DNA of 64,000 bases from Streptomyces barkulensis (GCF_002843305.1 NZ_PGSG01000061.1:1-64000); one strand, 5' to 3'; positions 25,033-34,399 are shown, counted from the stretch's first letter. Program-made: numbers and translations. Notes: generated by a model from the sequence alone, not told the origin.

Positions 25033-26552
25033 GATGCCACCTCCGTACGGTCGGCCGCCATGCCGGCGGCGTCCAGCAGGGCCGTCCCCACCACGAGGTC
25101 GGCGCCGCCGAACTCCGGGTCGTCCAGTTCCGTGCCGTCGTCCACGGCGAACAGCAGGCGCCGCTCGCCCTGCCGGTAGGCGGTGCCGACCGGCGGGCTG
25201 GCGGCGTGCACCGCCAGCAGGGCCACCAGATAGGGCAGGTCCGGGTCGCGGCGGCGGGCCTCGGCCAGCAGGCCCGACAGCCGGCGCGGGGCGTCGGCGG
25301 GCAGCTCCAGCAGCTCCCGGGCGGCCTCCATCTGCTCCTCGCTGAACCGGCTGTCGTCGGGGGTGGCGACCAGGTCCGGCTCGGGCATCTCGGCGCCCAG
25401 GTGCTCGCGGGGCGCGGGCGGGGTGAGCAGCATCTCGGTCAGGTCCCCCAGCCGTACGGCCGCCGGGGTGCGCAGCCCGGTGCCGCGGGCGAAGAAGGCG
25501 TCGGTGACCTTGCCGGCCCGCTCCACCGGCAGCGGCAGCAGGGGCGCCAGCAGCTGCCCGTACAGATCCAGGCCGAAGGCGGTGGCGGGCGGGGCGAACG
25601 CCTGCCGGTCCTGCTCGGCGCGGAAGAGCGGTCCGGCCTCCAGCAGCCGTGACTGGAGCTGGGTGTGGCGCCGGATGCAGTCCTTGACGATGTCGACCAG
25701 TTCGGCGGCGCGCAGCTTGTGGCCGGGGTTCTTGTCGGCCGGGGCCTCGTCCCGTGCCCTGCGGATGTTGGTGAGGATGGCGTTCTCGTGGCGGTAGCGG
25801 TCGGCGACGTGGTCGAGCGCCTCGGCGATCATGTCGGGGACGGCGTTGAGCCAGTCGACCGCGCGGACGTTGCGCCGGGTGGCCTCCAGGGTGCGGCGCA
25901 GCGTCTCGGCGTACTGCACGGTGCGGTAGCGGGCCTGCTCGGCGGCGAGCTGGGCGTCGGCGAGGCGGCCCCGGCTGACCAGCACCTCCAGCTTGACCTC
26001 GGCGGCGATCTGCGCGCTGGTGACGTCGGTGTCCAGGGCGCCGACCAGGACGTTGACCGCCTCGTCGGTGGTGCGCAGGTACACGCCTCCGCCCGGCCCC
26101 GGCACCTCCTCGATCAGCTTGAAGTCGTAGTCGCGCCGTACGTACTCGCCGTCGGGGCCGAAGGTGCCGTAGACGGCACGGAAGCCCCGGTCGACGCTGC
26201 CGACGTTGATCAGGTTCTCCAGGACCCAGCGGGCGACGCGCTCGTGCTCGGCGGCGGGCCGCCGCGGGGCCTGGGCCGCGACCCGCGGCAGCAGCCGGGC
26301 CACTATCTCCTCGTGGTCGGCGCCGGTGTCGAAGTCCATGTGCAGGGTGACCAGGTCGATGGCGGCCAGCGCGACCTCCGCCATCGAGTATGTGCCGTAC
26401 TCCCCGGCCAGGTTGGCCTTGCGCGCGTCCAGGTCGTGCAGGGGCGCGGTGCAGGCCAGTGCCCGCAGACGCCGGGCCAGGCCCTCGTCGGCGGCAGGGC
26501 CGGGGGCGGGCCGCCCGGGGCCGGGGGACGATGCGGATACTGCTGTGGTCAC
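25029..26552 (-). CDS. MukF/JetA-like kleisin candidate
   Basis: The 507-aa mainly helical protein has an N-terminal part that could form winged helices ('YSMAEVALAAIDLVTLHMDF') and a long central helical segment ('EHERVARWVLENLINVGS', 'RYRHENAILTNIRRARDEA'), as in bacterial kleisins that bridge SMC heads. The start is taken as GTG 26552 because a TAATCT -10 element lies seven bases upstream, giving a leaderless mRNA. It is the first gene of the three-gene operon and overlaps the next by four bases. The identification rests mostly on operon context. Confidence 0.62.
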   Translation of the reverse strand: MTTAVSASSPGPGRPAPGPAADEGLARRLRALACTAPLHDLDARKANLAGEYGTYSMAEVALAAIDLVTLHMDFDTGADHEEIVARLLPRVAAQAPRRPAAEHERVARWVLENLINVGSVDRGFRAVYGTFGPDGEYVRRDYDFKLIEEVPGPGGGVYLRTTDEAVNVLVGALDTDVTSAQIAAEVKLEVLVSRGRLADAQLAAEQARYRTVQYAETLRRTLEATRRNVRAVDWLNAVPDMIAEALDHVADRYRHENAILTNIRRARDEAPADKNPGHKLRAAELVDIVKDCIRRHTQLQSRLLEAGPLFRAEQDRQAFAPPATAFGLDLYGQLLAPLLPLPVERAGKVTDAFFARGTGLRTPAAVRLGDLTEMLLTPPAPREHLGAEMPEPDLVATPDDSRFSEEQMEAARELLELPADAPRRLSGLLAEARRRDPDLPYLVALLAVHAASPPVGTAYRQGERRLLFAVDDGTELDDPEFGGADLVVGTALLDAAGMAADRTEVAS

Positions 26553-26590
26553 ACGGCACAGATTAGGCGCTGGCACCGACAAAGATCGAA
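26550..26590 (-). promoter_or_regulatory. probable leaderless promoter of the condensin-like operon
   Basis: On the minus strand TAATCT (26560-26565) ends seven bases before the GTG at 26552, placing the transcription start at or beside the start codon. There is no Shine-Dalgarno sequence. A -35 in the AT-richer TTTCGATCTTTGTC stretch is possible but has poor consensus. Confidence 0.6.
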
Positions 26591-26613
26591 ACGGCGGGTA
26601 TGCGCCCGGCCCG

Positions 26614-26667
26614 CGCGGGTCTTCCCGGCCGGGGCGGTGCGCCGCGCCCCGGCCGGGAAGGCCCGCG
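26614..26667 (-). terminator. terminator after the HEAT-repeat gene
   Basis: A 23-bp inverted repeat with one mismatch (26614-26636 with 26645-26667) and an 8-nt loop lies between the HEAT-repeat stop and the kleisin-like start. It separates the HEAT gene transcriptionally from the condensin-like operon. Confidence 0.8.
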
Positions 26668-26675
26668 TCGCCGGG

Positions 26676-28220
26676 TCAGCGGGCCGCGGCGCCGTCGGAG
26701 TCGAGCCGGCCGCGCACCGCGCTCTGCACGCCCTCCTCCTCCGCCGGGTCGGCGGCCAGCCGGCGCAGCCGCTCGACGACCCGGGTGTCGCCGGTGGCGG
26801 CGTGGCGGGCGGCGATCTCGCGGGTGGACTCCTCGCAGTCCCACAGGCACTCGATGGCGAAGCCCGCCGCGAAGGCGGGGTCGGTGGCGGCCAGGGCGCG
26901 GGCCGCCCGGCCGCGCAGCTGGGAGGAGGCGGTTTCGCGGTAGACGTGCCGAAGAAGGGGGGCGGCGCGGTGCAAGGCCAGCCGGCCGGCGCCGTCGACC
27001 AGCGGCCGCAGACCGTCGCAGTCGGGTCCTTCGGCACACACGGTGCGGCGCAGCGCGGCCAGCACCAGGGGGGCGTCCCGCTCCGTGCCGTGGCAGGCCA
27101 GCAGCGCGGCGGCCGCCGTGCCCAGGGCGTCCTCGCGCCGTGCCCACCGGCGGGCGCGGTCCAGCGCGGCGGCACCGCGCATCCGGGCGAGGGCCTCCAG
27201 CGCGGCCCGGGCGGCGGTGCCGGAGGGGACGCTCGCGGGGGTGGAGGGGCCCTGCTCCGCCACGGCGGCCTCGATCAGGTCGAGCGCGGCGGGGTCGCCG
27301 CGCTCGGCGAGGTGGCGCAGGGCGACGGCGCGCGCGATGTCGGGGCCGAACCGGGCGGCGTCGAGCAGTTCGGGGCGGTCCTCGGGCCCGGCGACGGCGG
27401 CCAGACATCGGGCCGCGGCGGCCTCACGGTGCCGCGGGTCGCGGCCCGGGGCCTCTCCGGGCACGGCGGACCCCGCGGGTTCGGCGGCGAGCGGTCCGCC
27501 GTCGGGGCCGGCGGAGAGGATCCGGTCGCCTTCCTGTGCCCAGTCGAGCACCGCGCTTACGCTCCAGCCTGGGCGTGGCCCGGCCGGCCTCATCTGGCGC
27601 TGCCAGCGGCCGAAGGAGCCCTGCTCACGGGCGTGCGCGAGGCGTTCGCCCTGTTCGGGGCGGGTCGGGTCCTCGGCCCACAGCCGCCAGGGCCTGGGTT
27701 CGAAGGCGTCGCGGACGGCCGCCGCGAGTTCGGCGTCGCCCTCGGGGGTGCGCGGGAAGCGCGCCAGGACTGCGGGGCCCAGCGGACGCAGGCCGGCGTC
27801 GTCGTCGCGGACGGCCAGTTCGTCCAGGGCCCAGCGCCAGTTGGCGCCGTGCGCGGCGTAGCGGCGCAGCAGCAGCAGCGCACGGCCGTCGCCGTAGGAG
27901 GTCAGGTGCCCGAGGACGGAGAGGGCCAGTCCGGTGCGTTCCTCGCCGGTGTCGGTGAGGTCGTCGGGGCCGAACAGGTGCTCCTCGATGTCGTCGAGCC
28001 CGGCGTCCAGCTCCACGTGGAGCCGTGCGTAGTACAGGGAGCGGTGCTCGAGCCGCCAGTCGCGCCGGGGGTCACAGCGCAGGCAGTGGCTCAGCGCGGC
28101 GAGCGCTTCGGCACGCGGGGCCGCGAGAGCGTGCAGCGTGCCGTCGCCGCGGCCCCTCTGGAGGAGGCCGAGCAGCGTACCGCTGGGCGCTATGTCGGAA
28201 TCGACGGAATCGGCGAACAT
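26676..28220 (-). CDS. HEAT-repeat protein of unknown function
   Basis: The 514-aa protein is built from Ala/Leu/Arg-rich helical pairs such as 'ARAVALRHLAERGDPAALDL' and 'ARALAATDPAFAAGFAIECL', the pattern of HEAT or PBS-type repeats that form solenoids for protein binding. No catalytic motif is seen. ATG 28220 ('MFADSVDSD') is chosen; ATG 28256 is possible. It is upstream of and on the same strand as the condensin-like operon, but a strong terminator lies between, so a shared role is uncertain. Confidence 0.75.
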   Translation of the reverse strand: MFADSVDSDIAPSGTLLGLLQRGRGDGTLHALAAPRAEALAALSHCLRCDPRRDWRLEHRSLYYARLHVELDAGLDDIEEHLFGPDDLTDTGEERTGLALSVLGHLTSYGDGRALLLLRRYAAHGANWRWALDELAVRDDDAGLRPLGPAVLARFPRTPEGDAELAAAVRDAFEPRPWRLWAEDPTRPEQGERLAHAREQGSFGRWQRQMRPAGPRPGWSVSAVLDWAQEGDRILSAGPDGGPLAAEPAGSAVPGEAPGRDPRHREAAAARCLAAVAGPEDRPELLDAARFGPDIARAVALRHLAERGDPAALDLIEAAVAEQGPSTPASVPSGTAARAALEALARMRGAAALDRARRWARREDALGTAAAALLACHGTERDAPLVLAALRRTVCAEGPDCDGLRPLVDGAGRLALHRAAPLLRHVYRETASSQLRGRAARALAATDPAFAAGFAIECLWDCEESTREIAARHAATGDTRVVERLRRLAADPAEEEGVQSAVRGRLDSDGAAAR

Positions 28221-28432
28221 AAGGTCAGCATCCGGTGCGGGGCGAGGGACTGGCAACGGGATTTCCGCTCTCCGGCGTTCCGGCCGGTCACCGCGGGTTC
28301 GTCCCCCGTTCGTCCGGGGTCCTCCCGCGGGTTCCCGGCACCGTGCGGAAAGCGGTCACCTCCGGCCGCCGAAGGATACCGGGACCGCGGCGCCGCGCCG
28401 AGTCCGCGCGCACGGGCGGTACGCGAAGCGGC

Positions 28433-28489
28433 GGTCCCGGGGCGCCCGGGCATCCCCGCGGCCGGAGGACCGCCGGGCGCCCCGGGACC
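28433..28489 (-). terminator. terminator after the NsdA-like gene
   Basis: A perfect 17-bp inverted repeat (28433-28449 with 28473-28489) lies just past the stop of the minus-strand regulator. The rest of the 278-bp gap to the HEAT gene shows only a repeated GTTCGTCC motif and nothing gene-like. Confidence 0.8.
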
Positions 28490-28498
28490 CGTCCGCCG

Positions 28499-30007
28499 CT
28501 ACACCGCCGCGCCGCCCCCGGCCCGCCGGGGCGCGGGCACCGCGGCTCCCCCACCGGGGGTCCCGGGAGCCGCGGGCAGGGCGAGTGCGATCTCCTCGCG
28601 CAGGTCCTCGACCTTGGGATACCCGGCGTACCGTCCGGTGAGCCGGTACATCTCCCGCAGCCGGTCCCAGGTGCGGTGGGAGGAGGTGTTGCCGATGGTG
28701 ACCAGGGCCAGCCGCGCGTAGCGGTCCGCCTGCTCGGGGTCGTCGGCGATGAAGCAGGCCGAGGCGAGGGAGATGTAGTCGAGGATCTTGGACCGCTCGC
28801 GGCCCTTCTCCCGCAGCCGCAGCGCCTCCTTGGCGTGCTTCTCGGCCGTCCCCGCGGCCGAGGGGTCGTGCTCGGCCAGGGTGCGGTACGCCAGTGCCTG
28901 CATCCCGTGCAGATCGGCCTCGTCGAACAGCTGCATCCAGCTGGGCGGCGGCACGTCCCCGCGGTCGGAGACGAACAGGTCCTCGGCCCGGCCGAGGGTG
29001 CGCCGCATCGCCTGGCCGCGCCCCATCGAGGCCTGGGCCCAGGCCTCGATGGTGTGCAGCATCGCGCGGGTGCGCGGCAGGGTCTCCTCGCCGCAGCCGG
29101 CCTTGGCCAGCTTCATCAGGTCCAGGGCCTCGTCGGGTTTGCCCAGGTGCACCATCTGGCGCGCGGCCCGGGAGACGGCCTCCCCGGCGCGGGGCCGGTC
29201 GCCGCCCTCACGGGCCGCGTGCGCGGCGATGACGAAGTACTTCTGGGCGGTGGGCTCCAGGCCGACGTCGTGGGACATCCAGCCGGCGAGCACCGCGAGG
29301 TTGGCCGCCACCCCCCACAGCCGCCGCTGGATGTGCTGCGGGTGGCGGTAGGTGAGCATGCCGCCCACCTCGTTGAGCTGGCCCACCACCGCCTTGCGCT
29401 GGAGGCCGCCGCCGCGGGCCGCGTCCCAGGCGCGGAAGACCTCCACGGAGTGCTCCAGGGACTCGACCTCCTCCGAGCCGACGGGCACGGCCTCGTAGCG
29501 GTCGAAGGAGGCGGGGGCGGCGGGCGGGGGGCCACCGGGCCGGAGGGCTCCCGCCGGAGCCGGGTCGACCCGGAGCCAGTCGTACAGAGCGCTGCTGAGC
29601 GCCGGTCCTGCGGTGAGCGCGGCGCCCGCGCCCACCAAGCCGCGTCGGTTGAGCATGAGGTCCATTCCCGTGAATTCGGTGAGGACCGCGGCGGTCTGTT
29701 CGGGGGCCCACGGCAGTCCGTGGACGGGCTGCCGTCCGCCTGCCTGCCCCGATCGGCCGAACCCGAGGTCCTCGATGGTCACGACACGGCCGAGTCGCTC
29801 GGTGAACAGGGTCGCCAGTACCTTCGGCACCGGATCGCGCGGGGTCTCCCCCATGTCGATCCAGCGCCTCACCCGGGAGGTGTCGGTCGCCAGCTGCGGG
29901 TGGCCCATGGCCGCCGCCTGCCGGTTCACGCGCCGGGCGAGTTCGCCCTTGGACCAGCCGGTGAGGCCGAACAGGTCCGCCAGGCGGGTGTTGGGTCCCT
30001 TGGTCAC
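28499..30007 (-). CDS. NsdA/NsdB-like regulator with HTH and TPR regions
   Basis: The 502-aa protein starts 'VTKGPNTRLADLFGLTGWSKGELARRVNR', in part a helix-turn-helix of the XRE type (about residues 5-75, with 'DTSRVRRWIDMGETPRDP'), followed by a linker and a TPR-like helical C-terminal half ('GEAVSRAARQMVHLGKPDEA', 'AEKHAKEALRLREKGRERS'). This architecture is that of the Streptomyces NsdA and NsdB proteins, which repress antibiotic production and sporulation. GTG 30007 follows a GGGGG stretch. Which paralogue it is cannot be decided here. A 10-bp direct repeat array lies in its upstream region. Confidence 0.8.
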   Translation of the reverse strand: MTKGPNTRLADLFGLTGWSKGELARRVNRQAAAMGHPQLATDTSRVRRWIDMGETPRDPVPKVLATLFTERLGRVVTIEDLGFGRSGQAGGRQPVHGLPWAPEQTAAVLTEFTGMDLMLNRRGLVGAGAALTAGPALSSALYDWLRVDPAPAGALRPGGPPPAAPASFDRYEAVPVGSEEVESLEHSVEVFRAWDAARGGGLQRKAVVGQLNEVGGMLTYRHPQHIQRRLWGVAANLAVLAGWMSHDVGLEPTAQKYFVIAAHAAREGGDRPRAGEAVSRAARQMVHLGKPDEALDLMKLAKAGCGEETLPRTRAMLHTIEAWAQASMGRGQAMRRTLGRAEDLFVSDRGDVPPPSWMQLFDEADLHGMQALAYRTLAEHDPSAAGTAEKHAKEALRLREKGRERSKILDYISLASACFIADDPEQADRYARLALVTIGNTSSHRTWDRLREMYRLTGRYAGYPKVEDLREEIALALPAAPGTPGGGAAVPAPRRAGGGAAV

Positions 30008-30080
30008 GTCGAAGCCCCCAGGTTCTCGGCTGCCTCGACAGTAGCCCTCGCGGATCGCCCCCGAAGGGGCGCGCGGGCAT

Positions 30081-30110
30081 TCGCCAGGGTTCGCCAGGGT
30101 CCGCCAGATG
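30081..30110. repeat. three 10-bp direct repeats upstream of NsdA-like gene
   Basis: Two exact copies of TCGCCAGGGT and a third diverged copy (CCGCCAGATG) are joined head to tail in the 247-bp divergent region between the regulator and the kinase gene. Ten-base spacing puts each copy on the same helix face. A CACCCG/CGGGTG palindrome follows at 30117-30132. Confidence 0.65.
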
Positions 30111-30254
30111 GTGTGCCACCCGTGTCCGGGTGTGCTGTAGGAACGCGCCACCCCGTCCGGCCCCACGGGCTTCCGCATTCCCCAGGGTGCAGCACGCCCC
30201 GGCCGGCCGGGTGGCGCGGCAATCCGTCGGCGCACGAAGGGATCCGGCTCGTCC

Positions 30255-31379
30255 ATGAATCCAACACCGTCTCCCGTGCCGGCCCCGGTCCGGCAGCGTC
30301 CGCGACCGCAGTACGGCATGGTCCGCCCCGAGCCGGTGCGCACACCGCCCGCGGTCGCCGCTCTGCCCCGGCCGCGCCGGGCGCCGGGCGCGGGGGGACC
30401 GCCGGCCGCCGGGAGGCCGGCCCCGGCCGGTCCGCAGGACGGGCGGCTGCGCACCGCCATCGCCTCGGTGCACCGGGTCTGCCCGGAGTTCCAGCCGGTG
30501 CAGGTGCTGCGCCGCGGCGGGCGCTCGGTGCTGCTGGCGGGCACCGTCGGCCGCGGCACCGCGGTCGCCAAGTGCCTGCTGGACCACTCGCCCGCGCGGG
30601 TCGAGCGGTTCCGGCACGAGATAGCGGTCTACCGCACCTTCGTGCGCCACCGGCCGCCGGTGCGGGTGCCCCGGCTCATCGCCGCCGACCCCGACGGCTG
30701 CGTCCTGGTCGCCGAGCGGGCTCCGGGCCGCCCGATGGCGTTCCAGCGGCATCCGCTGGAGCCCCCGTCGCCGGCCGATCTGCGCGCGGTGCTGGGCGCG
30801 GTGTGCCGGGTGAACGCCTGGCAGCCGCCCGCGGGCCGTTTCGGGGCTCCGGTCGACTACGGTGTGCGGATCGCCCGCTACCACGGGCTGGGACTGCTGA
30901 CGGACCGCGACCTGGGCGATCTGGGCAAGCTGCTCCACGGTCTGGCGCGCGGCGGTGGCCGCGCGCAGTTCTGCCACGGTGACGCCCTGCCGGCGAACAT
31001 GCTGCTCTCCCCGGCCGGCCCGGTGCTGCTGGACTGGGAGCACGCGGGCTGGTACCTGCCGGGCTACGACCTGGCCACCCTGTGGTCGGTGCTGGGCGAC
31101 AGCCCGATGGCCCGCCGCCGGATCAGCCGGCTCGCCCAGGCCGGGGGCCCCGACGCGCGGGACGCCTTCCTGGTGAACCTGCTGCTCGTCCTCACCCGGG
31201 AGGTCCGTGCCTGCGAGACGGCCGTGCAGCGCGCCATGCGGGATCCGGGACCGGCCCCGGGCTGCGACCGCACCGGTCTGCTGAGCGCCGGCGAGGAGCA
31301 GCGGCTGCTGCTGCGCCGTCTGCACGACGACTGCGCGATGGCCCGGCGCGCGGTGCGGGCGGCGGTGGGCACCCGCTGA
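30255..31379 (+). CDS. aminoglycoside-phosphotransferase-fold kinase
   Basis: The 374-aa protein has a Pro/Arg-rich N-terminal tail of about 60 residues and then an APH/choline-kinase fold. The catalytic loop reads '[13 protein letters not shown]' (H-G-D and downstream N) and the metal-binding motif 'LLDWEHAG'. Family members phosphorylate small molecules such as aminoglycosides, choline or sugars. The substrate is not evident, and nothing nearby indicates drug resistance. It is divergent from the NsdA-like gene and ends in a 28-bp perfect palindrome. Confidence 0.82.
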   Translation: MNPTPSPVPAPVRQRPRPQYGMVRPEPVRTPPAVAALPRPRRAPGAGGPPAAGRPAPAGPQDGRLRTAIASVHRVCPEFQPVQVLRRGGRSVLLAGTVGRGTAVAKCLLDHSPARVERFRHEIAVYRTFVRHRPPVRVPRLIAADPDGCVLVAERAPGRPMAFQRHPLEPPSPADLRAVLGAVCRVNAWQPPAGRFGAPVDYGVRIARYHGLGLLTDRDLGDLGKLLHGLARGGGRAQFCHGDALPANMLLSPAGPVLLDWEHAGWYLPGYDLATLWSVLGDSPMARRRISRLAQAGGPDARDAFLVNLLLVLTREVRACETAVQRAMRDPGPAPGCDRTGLLSAGEEQRLLLRRLHDDCAMARRAVRAAVGTR

Positions 31380-31383
31380 CGGT

Positions 31384-31411
31384 CCGGCCCGCGCGGCGCC
31401 GCGCGGGCCGG
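31384..31411 (+). terminator. 28-bp perfect palindrome after the kinase gene
   Basis: Two perfect 14-bp arms (31384-31397 and 31398-31411) follow the stop directly. The inner bases must open to form a loop, leaving a stem of about 12 bp. Confidence 0.75.
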
Positions 31412-31645
31412 GGGCCGGGGGCCGGTCCGGGGCTGTACGGGGGGCGGAGCGTCACCGGGCTGGACCTGTGACGCCGCGCAGGTCCGGGCCCGCCTCAGGG
31501 TGAAGACTCCCCCACATGGCCCCTGACGTGGGGAAACCCATCAACGATCCCTTGCCTCCCGGTCGTTGACGGATCGTCGGCCGACCGATACCCCTGTGGG
31601 CAGTCCCGTGCCGCTCGGACGCGGCGTACCCCTCAGGAGGCCGTC

Positions 31646-33649
31646 TTGCCAGGACCCGTCCCCGCCCATCCGCAGGCGCCACCGCGCGGTTTCGTCCGCC
31701 GGCGACTGCGGGTGCTCACCGCGGCCTCGGTCGCCGCCCTGCTGCTGCCCCTCCTCCCGGCCACCGCCGACGCCGGCGGGCGGGAGCCGGATTCGCTGCA
31801 GGAGGCGTTCGCCCGCGCCGCCGACCGCTACCAGGTACCCGAGAGCGTGCTGCTGGGGGTGTCGTACCTGCAGTCCCGCTGGGACGGCCACCGCGGTGCC
31901 CCCAGCGTCTCGGGCGGCTACGGTCCCATGCACCTGACCGACGCGCGCACCGCTCTGGCCGAGGATCCCCACCACAGCCACGGCACGGAGGACGCCCGCG
32001 GCGACACCGCCCGCGACACCCGGCGGGTCGCCGGCGCGCTGCCCGGTCCCGCCGAACTGCCCGGCCGGCTGCGCACCCTGGAGCGGGCGGCCGAACTGAC
32101 CGGGCTGGACGAGGAGGAGCTGCGGCGGGATCCGGCTGCCAACGTCGCCGGCGGCGCGGCGCTGCTGGCCGCCGCCCAGCGGGAGCTGGGGCTTCCGCCG
32201 AGCGACGACCCCGCCCAGTGGTACGGAGCCGTGGCACGCTACCCGGGCTCCGGGGACGCGCGGGCGGCCGGGGTATTCGCCGACGAGGTCTTCGACGTGA
32301 TCCGCGAGGGCCAGCGGCGCACCACCGACTCCGGCCAGCGCGTGGTGCTGGAGGGCGACCCGGACCTGGCCCCGAGGACCGCCCAGCTGGACGGCCCGGG
32401 GCTGCGCCCGGCGTCCCCGGTGCGCGACGAGCGCGTGGAGTGCCCGAAGTCCGTCTCGTGCGAGTGGATCCCGGCGCCTTACGAGGAGTACGCCAACCCC
32501 GACGGCTCGCCGAACTACGGCAACCACGACAAGGCCGACCGCCCCGCGTCGCAGAAGATCGACTACATCGTGGTGCACGACACCGAGGCGACCTGGGACA
32601 CCACCCTGAGCCTGGTGCAGAACCCGAAGTACGTCTCCTGGCACTACTCGCTGCGCGCCTTCGACGGCCACATCGCCCAGCACGTCCCCACGAAGGACGT
32701 GGGCTGGCACGCGGGCAACTGGTACGTCAACGCCAAGTCGGTCGGCCTGGAGCACGAGGGCTTCCTGACCGCCCCCGACGCCTGGTACACCGAGGCGATG
32801 TACCGCACCTCGGCGCGGCTGGTGCGGTATCTGGCCCACCGGTACGACATCCCGCTGGACCGGCAGCACATCATCGGGCACGACAACGTGCCGGGCGTGA
32901 CCTCCGCCCACATCCCCGGGATGCACACCGATCCGGGGCCGTACTGGGACTGGCAGCACTACTTCACGCTGCTGGGCGCGCCCTTCCACCCCACGGCCGG
33001 GCCGGGCTCGGAGCTGGTGACCATCCGGCCCGACTACGAGAAGCACAAGCCCCCCTACACCCGCTGCGACGGCTCCGGGCAGCCCTGCCCGCCGCACGGT
33101 TCGGGCGCGGTGCGGCTGCACACCGGGCCGAGCGCCGACGCGCCGCTGGTGAAGGACGCCGGGCTGCGGCCGGGCGGCGGTGACTCCACCACCGGTGTCA
33201 ACGACACCGGCGCCCGCGCCTCGACCGGCCAGCGGTACGCGGTGGCCGAGCGCCGGGGCGAGTGGACGGCGATCTGGTACCTCGGGCAGAAGGCGTGGTT
33301 CCACAACCCCGCCGACGCCCCGGCCGCGGTGCCCACCCGGGGCCCGGTCGTCACCCCGAAGGAGGGCGCGGGGCCGGTGCCCGTCTACGGCCGCGCCTAC
33401 CCGGAGGCCTCCGCATACCCGGAGGGGGTCCCGGCCCAGGCGATCTCGCCGCTGCCGTACACGTTGGAGGCGGGCCAGGCGTACGCGCTGGGGCTGCGGA
33501 CGAAGGGCGAGTACTACTACGCCAAGACCTTCGACCCCGCGAACCACGTGGTGGTCCGCGGCGAGGAGGAGTACTACCAGATCCAGCTCGGGCACCGGGT
33601 GGCCTTCGTCAAGGCCGCCGACGTCACGGTGCGGCCCGCCCGGCGGTGA
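31646..33649 (+). CDS. secreted N-acetylmuramoyl-L-alanine amidase (PGRP/amidase_2)
   Basis: The 667-aa protein starts at TTG 31646, five bases after AGGAGG. A basic N-terminus and hydrophobic 'VLTAASVAALLLPLLPATADA' region form a signal peptide. Residues of about 50-230 are an Ala-rich lysozyme-like or helical region ('VPESVLLGVSYLQSRWDGH'). The amidase domain at about 300-440 has zinc-binding His in 'IVVHDTEATW', 'SWHYSLRAFDG' and the 'IIGHDNVPG' block. The remaining 200 residues look like a wall-binding SH3-type region. It should cleave the bond between muramic acid and the stem peptide during wall remodelling. Confidence 0.88.
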   Translation: MPGPVPAHPQAPPRGFVRRRLRVLTAASVAALLLPLLPATADAGGREPDSLQEAFARAADRYQVPESVLLGVSYLQSRWDGHRGAPSVSGGYGPMHLTDARTALAEDPHHSHGTEDARGDTARDTRRVAGALPGPAELPGRLRTLERAAELTGLDEEELRRDPAANVAGGAALLAAAQRELGLPPSDDPAQWYGAVARYPGSGDARAAGVFADEVFDVIREGQRRTTDSGQRVVLEGDPDLAPRTAQLDGPGLRPASPVRDERVECPKSVSCEWIPAPYEEYANPDGSPNYGNHDKADRPASQKIDYIVVHDTEATWDTTLSLVQNPKYVSWHYSLRAFDGHIAQHVPTKDVGWHAGNWYVNAKSVGLEHEGFLTAPDAWYTEAMYRTSARLVRYLAHRYDIPLDRQHIIGHDNVPGVTSAHIPGMHTDPGPYWDWQHYFTLLGAPFHPTAGPGSELVTIRPDYEKHKPPYTRCDGSGQPCPPHGSGAVRLHTGPSADAPLVKDAGLRPGGGDSTTGVNDTGARASTGQRYAVAERRGEWTAIWYLGQKAWFHNPADAPAAVPTRGPVVTPKEGAGPVPVYGRAYPEASAYPEGVPAQAISPLPYTLEAGQAYALGLRTKGEYYYAKTFDPANHVVVRGEEEYYQIQLGHRVAFVKAADVTVRPARR

Positions 33650-33666
33650 GATGACGCCGGCGAGCG

Positions 33667-33714
33667 CACGGCACAGGGGAGGGGCGCCGCGAAGCGCCCC
33701 TCCCCTGTGCCGTG
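33667..33714. terminator. strong bidirectional terminator
   Basis: A perfect 20-bp inverted repeat (33667-33686 with 33695-33714), extendable by one further pair, lies between the amidase gene and the convergent gene at 33751. Confidence 0.88.
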
Positions 33715-33750
33715 TCCCTCATGCCCCCGGCCGTCCGCGCCGCCGGTGCG

Positions 33751-34248
33751 TCAGCGCTGGAACAGCTCCGCGGGCAGCGGCTTCAGCAACTGGTAGAGGT
33801 CCTCGGTGATCGGCCGGTCCCAGCTGGCGATGGTGACCAGCACGCCGTCGCTGCGGTCGAACTGGACGCAGGAGATCCGGCTCTCCGAGCAGATGATCCG
33901 CCGCACGATCAGGAGGTTGTCGTCCAGCATCACCGGACTCTCCTCCGTCCCGGTGACGGTGACCTCCTCGTCGTTCTCCAGCGCCGCGAGCAACTGCGCG
34001 ACCTCGAACGGGATCTGTCCCTCGGCCGTCTCGCGGGCCGGGGAGCCCTCCGGCAGGTTTCCGATGACCATGGCCGGTCCGCGTCCGCCGAACAGGTCGT
34101 AGCGCAGGAAGACGCCCTGGCAGCTTCCGTCCGGCGCGGGCAGCAGTCCGGCCCCGAGGTTGCCCGGCCAGTCCCCCGGGTCCATGGCCAGCACGTCGAA
34201 GTCGGGTCCGGCGGGTGTGGCGGCACTGCGGCGGCGGAGAAAGGACAT
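33751..34248 (-). CDS. conserved protein of unknown function
   Basis: The 165-aa soluble protein begins with the basic 'MSFLRRRSA' and has an alternating beta-strand pattern ('GVFLRYDLFGGRGPAMVIG', 'VLVTIASWDRP') ending 'LLKPLPAELFQ'. I recognise it as a widespread Streptomyces family without known function. No signal peptide or catalytic motif is present. The predicted ribosome binding site is weak. Confidence 0.8.
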   Translation of the reverse strand: MSFLRRRSAATPAGPDFDVLAMDPGDWPGNLGAGLLPAPDGSCQGVFLRYDLFGGRGPAMVIGNLPEGSPARETAEGQIPFEVAQLLAALENDEEVTVTGTEESPVMLDDNLLIVRRIICSESRISCVQFDRSDGVLVTIASWDRPITEDLYQLLKPLPAELFQR

Positions 34249-34330
34249 GCGGCCATGGTACGGGCCCGGTGCCGCCGCGGGGCTTCGGCCCGCACCCCTC
34301 CCGCACGGCGGTGAGGCGGGCCTTCCGGCC

Positions 34331-34359
34331 CCTTCCTCGCCTTCCTCGCCTTCCTCGCC
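34331..34359. repeat. 9-bp tandem repeat
   Basis: CCTTCCTCG is repeated three times, joined without spacers, between two minus-strand genes. The 151-bp gap holds nothing else of note. Confidence 0.7.
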
Positions 34360-34399
34360 GCCGGTCGCCCGCCGGAGCCGCCCGGGTCCGGCGGGCGTC

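Noticed and set aside
19292..28220. Complete Wadjet defence system including the HEAT-repeat gene
   Set aside because: A strong terminator and a new promoter separate the HEAT gene, and no JetD-like Toprim protein is present.
31541..31569. TCAACGA/TCGTTGA inverted repeat before the amidase gene, considered as a riboswitch or operator
   Set aside because: Only 7 bp per arm, and no conserved cyclic-di-AMP riboswitch core could be seen.
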